A stretch of 64,000 bases of DNA, taken from NCBI GenBank assembly GCA_905250075.1, contig CAJNOP010000044.1, positions 1,111,624 through 1,175,623 on the forward strand, written 5' to 3'. The DNA is from Rotaria sp. Silwood1. Taxonomy: Eukaryota; Rotifera; Eurotatoria; Philodinida; Philodinidae. Shown piece after piece: positions 59,648 to 64,000 of this stretch. The notes beneath the pieces were generated by a model, which worked only from the letters and a program-made list of their open reading frames with translations, did no database searches and was not told the origin of the DNA. Positions within the stretch are counted from its first letter, which is position 1. Each line of letters opens with the position of its first letter. The position numbers were made by a program, and so were the translations under genes.

Positions 59648-60716
59648 GAGTCCTGCGGGAACGATCAAAAAAAAATATGTATTCCGGGAAACCCGCTTGT
59701 CCTATTTCTATATGCACTAAAGTGTGTTCATGTAACAAACCTTTATTATCAATAACTATTTTCGTACATAATAAAAAAAACTGCAAATATCTATCAACAA
59801 AATTATGAAAATTCATTCGTTTTTCACTACATCTTACATTATGACAACGATCAGTTTCTTTACAATCATCATCAAAAGCACAATTATCAAGATTACCATA
59901 CAAAGCATTAAAATCATCTTCTTCTTTTGAAATTTTTGCTTTTCTCATTGATGTCATTAATGTGCAACTATTTATTCTTTTTCTTAACTACTCAGTTGAT
60001 GGTGGAAATAATTCTCTTGAGGTTGATAAATTTCAATTTCTAAATAATAGCCCTAGACGAACTTCTTTTGGTTTGCGCAGGAGATATTTGAGGATCTTGA
60101 TCAAGAAAGTCATGCGCTATGGACAAACCTTGAGGTCTGCGAAGGTCAAGTGCATAAAAAAAGGTTGTCTAGGGAGCTGATTTATTTTACTTCTATGCAA
60201 ACGCGCATGACGACTTCTTGTTGTTTATCTACTACTCGAAAAAAGGTGTTTTTAAAATATTAATTGCCGAAATATACGGCACTCGTTGAGCTATTGCAGA
60301 CAGTATAGAGTTACCTATTTATCATGGTTTCAAAGTATAGAAACATTCACATCTGTTCCCATTTTTATCTGATCTTCAACGTATCTTGTGGATTCAGTCT
60401 TTATTTCTTTTTTCATCGTGTAACTTATCTAATGGTATTAGCACACATCCGCACCATCAGAATATGAATCAAAACATTTCAGATTGATGGTATCAACAAT
60501 AGATAAATTCAATTTCGGTGTAGCCTACTATAACCTGTATCACATTCTGAAAAACGTAATGCTATGAGAAGCTAATATCAGACAAAGATAGTTTTTTGAA
60601 ATATAAAAAAATGAAATATCACTAGAGATTCTGAAAGCCTTACGGAAACAGGATCGGGAACAAACATTTTTCTTACGGGAACGGGCACTCAAAAAAGTTG
60701 TTCCCGCAGGACTCTA
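59646..60716. mobile_element. DNA transposon remnant with terminal inverted repeats and TA flanks
   Basis: GAGTCCTGCGGGAAC at 59648-59662 is exactly inverted at 60700-60714. Both ends are bordered by TA (59646-59647 and 60715-60716), and the symmetry extends one more base. A TA duplication fits Tc1/mariner or related superfamilies. Near each end are further GGGAAC/CGGG-rich motifs. The 1067-bp body has no intact transposase. It contains an exon-like frame at 59838-59957 (minus strand) and a broken plus-strand frame near 60080-60250 (DLDQESHALWTNLEVCEGQV...). A relic of the same end lies at 53373. This is therefore a non-autonomous or decayed copy of a repeat family. Confidence 0.7.
59838..59957 (-). 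other. Exon-like frame inside the transposon
   Basis: Forty codons from ATG (59957) read MTSMRKAKISKEEDDFNALY, then GNLDNCAFDDDCKETDRCHN, and end at a good donor (GTAAGA). The acidic, Cys-containing composition is protein-like. It may be a first exon picked up by the element or the start of its own gene; no following exon is identified. Confidence 0.35.
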
Positions 60717-62876
60717 TCTAAAATACGCAAATGCTGCACTTTTTTTAACACGGTCTCAACTTTTCTGTGCAATATTAATATCTTCAAATATTGATAAATA
60801 AAGTTCTTTTTTTTTTAATTTTTGTTGCCTGTCATTAATAATGTAGTAGTTGTGCATAGAATTTTTATCTTGTATAGGTTAAATAAAAAAAAAAACGCTT
60901 GATTCTCTAATTCAGATGCAAGATATTTAGTTAAATGATGCAAAATAACTTCGATAAAATTTATTGCCGAAGTTTAACTTCAGCAAGAAGTGTAACTTCC
61001 GCACAACATATACATTATACAGAGAGTAAAATGTTTTCAGTTGAAGCAATTTTATGACATGGTCAGAAGTGTTTCGAGATTGCCAGGATTGATGAGCAAA
61101 GAAGACGATAAAAATGTTGACGACAAACGAAAGTTTTTCAATATTTGCAGGTGTCACCTCCCACCAGGAGCACTTGAAAAGGAATGATTTGTAGACCACT
61201 ACAATTTTTTTCAATTATTGTTTTTTATACATCGTGAATAAAATGAGAAGCTTTAGACATGGCGTATTAACAAGAAAATCATTGACTTTGATATTAATAA
61301 TCTATTATGAAAATGAATATCAACAAAAAAGATCGTAAGGTAAGTAAAGAGCAAGATACAATGTTAACAAGTGAAATTAGTTATAAATAATAAGGAACAT
61401 GTAAAGTTTCTTTCTTTTTTTTTGTTTTATTGTACTGAATATTAGGCGCATGATTGAGTACATATAAATTTGCTATTGAAACTAATAAGAAAATGTCCAT
61501 GATTATGTCCTAATGTCAGTTGAGTTATGATTTAACTTAACAGTACGAGTTATTTTCACCTTCATTTGTGTTTGTTGTCTGTTACTTTATATATGATCAT
61601 TAATCAAGAAATGCATATCATTTAAAAAAAAATGTTGTACCTACAATACAGGCGATATTTTATTACTATTGAAGAAAAGAAATATAATTTTTCTTTTAAA
61701 AAATGATCTATTAAAAAGAACACTTCAGAAATTATAGTTACTGCTACAATACAATATTATCACTATATGAACTTGATCGTTCTTTTATATTGTTTTAATC
61801 GAACAAGAATATCTATAACTCCTGAATAACTAAATCTAGAAGTCGGATCCTTGCATAGTTTTATAGATCTTTTATTAGTGGTTCGAATGTACATCTGATA
61901 GTTGAAAACTTAAAAAATCCAAATCGAAAAAAACTTATAATGTGCGATTTGATGCGTCTTTTATCTCCTCTTTCTAAAAGTGACAACCGCAGTTCTCTAA
62001 CTTGTTCCTATCGAAAATTAATAAAAAATCCTCCACCTGCTTTTTCTTTTTTAAATGGGCATTACAATAAATTCATTTTTTGTGTTATTCTTATGTGTAT
62101 GTCACTTACGATTCGTAAAAAAAATTTTACGTTTCAGTTTTTTTAAATCGTTTTAATTTAAAAAAAAAACGTTATCGAATCATTGAAATATTTATTCTGT
62201 TTAACTTGTTTGTATAACTTATCTATACAAGCGAATAAAATTTGAATTTTTAAGTGTCTATAATAATCATACGATTTTTTTTTTGGTCGTTTGTAAGTTT
62301 ATTTCGTCAAAGAAAAATCGAAAGACAAGGGCAAAAAAAAAATGAACAAACAAACAGAAAAAAAAAAGAAGGAGAAAATGAACGATAGAACACGGAAAGT
62401 AGAAAAATAATCCAAACTCTCCTCAACACACACTCATCAATCTATGGAGAGAAAAACAATAAATCATTTAGTAATCAGTTGTCAACACTGTTCGATTAGT
62501 TGTTAGAAATAAACATTCAACTTGCTCTTTTGTTCTGAACAAACTTTCATCCTGTATAGTCATTGCACACACATCAGTTAGAACTAATATGAACAACAAT
62601 CCCAAATGCATACTTAAATTTAAATCTCAGGAATATATATATATACGTATATATACGTATGTGTGTGTGTGTATACAAAAGAGAAGAGAAGAAATAAACT
62701 GAAGATTAATAAATTAGTTTTGAACAAAAGATCGCATAGATATATATATATGGACAAAAATCGATTTTTGCAAGTGTAAAGGGATAAGAAAAAAAAAAAG
62801 AAAAAGAAGAAAAACAAAAATTTTCTTTTATTTTTTGTTCTGGTTCGACTTTTGTTTTTTTTTTTTTGTAAATGAT
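60717..62876. other. Intergenic and CUL2 3' flank
   Basis: There is no supported gene. At 61050-61190 a plus-strand frame (VRSVSRLPGLMSKEDDKNVD...CRCHLPPGALEKE) looks faintly protein-like but ends at a stop and has no splice context. A TA/TG microsatellite lies at 62632-62676. Confidence 0.4.
62632..62676. repeat. TA/TG microsatellite
   Basis: An AT run interrupted by two ACGTAT units passes into about seven TG units. Confidence 0.85.

Positions 62877-64000
<1,124 letters not shown>

Overview
The window reads as nuclear DNA of a small metazoan with a compact, AT-rich genome, most likely a bdelloid rotifer. The grounds are animal-only gene families (WLS, CUL2, GPR155, an Ig-domain receptor tyrosine kinase), many very short introns (about 45-80 bp) with T-rich acceptors, and a kinesin-light-chain-like TPR gene of the kind expanded in bdelloids. 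The taxon is an inference; no marker gene was available. A 100-N scaffold gap lies at 9579-9678.

Layout. 1-1.8 kb: decayed TPR gene copies and another gene fossil. 3.4-5.9 kb (+): proline-rich protein with a duplicated N-terminal exon. 7.6-8.4 kb (-): small RING protein. 9.8-10.5 kb (+): unidentified gene cut by the gap. 11.0-14.1 kb (+): VPS51. 14.9-15.1 kb: a MITE with target-site duplication and G/C homopolymers, just upstream of METTL9 (15.2-16.4 kb, +). 16.4-19.9 kb: no gene, but a long diverged inverted repeat. 19.9-20.8 kb (+): a protein with PP1-binding-like motifs. 24.4-25.0 kb (+): orphan single-exon gene. 26.4-28.4 kb (-): neuronal-calcium-sensor-like protein with a long tail. 31.8-39.6 kb (-): GPR155 and, upstream of it, WLS. 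39.9-47.3 kb (+): a 20-exon receptor tyrosine kinase, divergent from WLS. 47.7-57.9 kb (-): RNF217-like, GTPBP3, SCO1 and GLD2/TENT2. 58-61 kb: unlabelled TM fragment and a TA-flanked inverted-repeat transposon. 62.9 kb to the end (-): 3' part of CUL2.

For the 12 multi-exon models I solved exon boundaries by hand. Phases agree across every junction, and predicted lengths fall near those of the animal orthologues I know (for example WLS 533, GTPBP3 488, SCO1 276, METTL9 307 aa).

The genes mostly do unrelated housekeeping or signalling work: endosome-to-Golgi tethering (VPS51), histidine methylation (METTL9), Wnt secretion (WLS), lysosomal cholesterol sensing (GPR155), mitochondrial tRNA modification and cytochrome oxidase assembly (GTPBP3, SCO1), cytoplasmic polyadenylation (GLD2) and ubiquitin ligation (RNF217-like, CUL2, the RING protein). 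GTPBP3-SCO1-GLD2 and WLS-GPR155 are packed head to tail with 75-213 bp gaps. The gaps before SCO1, GLD2 and GPR155 hold a T-rich 3' splice site just before the start codon, as expected for trans-spliced operons. The other points worth a second look are an atypical kinase (HCD for HRD, no APE), a 22-nt microexon inside a GTPase P-loop, and several small inverted-repeat elements. I saw no CRISPR array, rRNA, tRNA or clearly prokaryotic or horizontally acquired locus.
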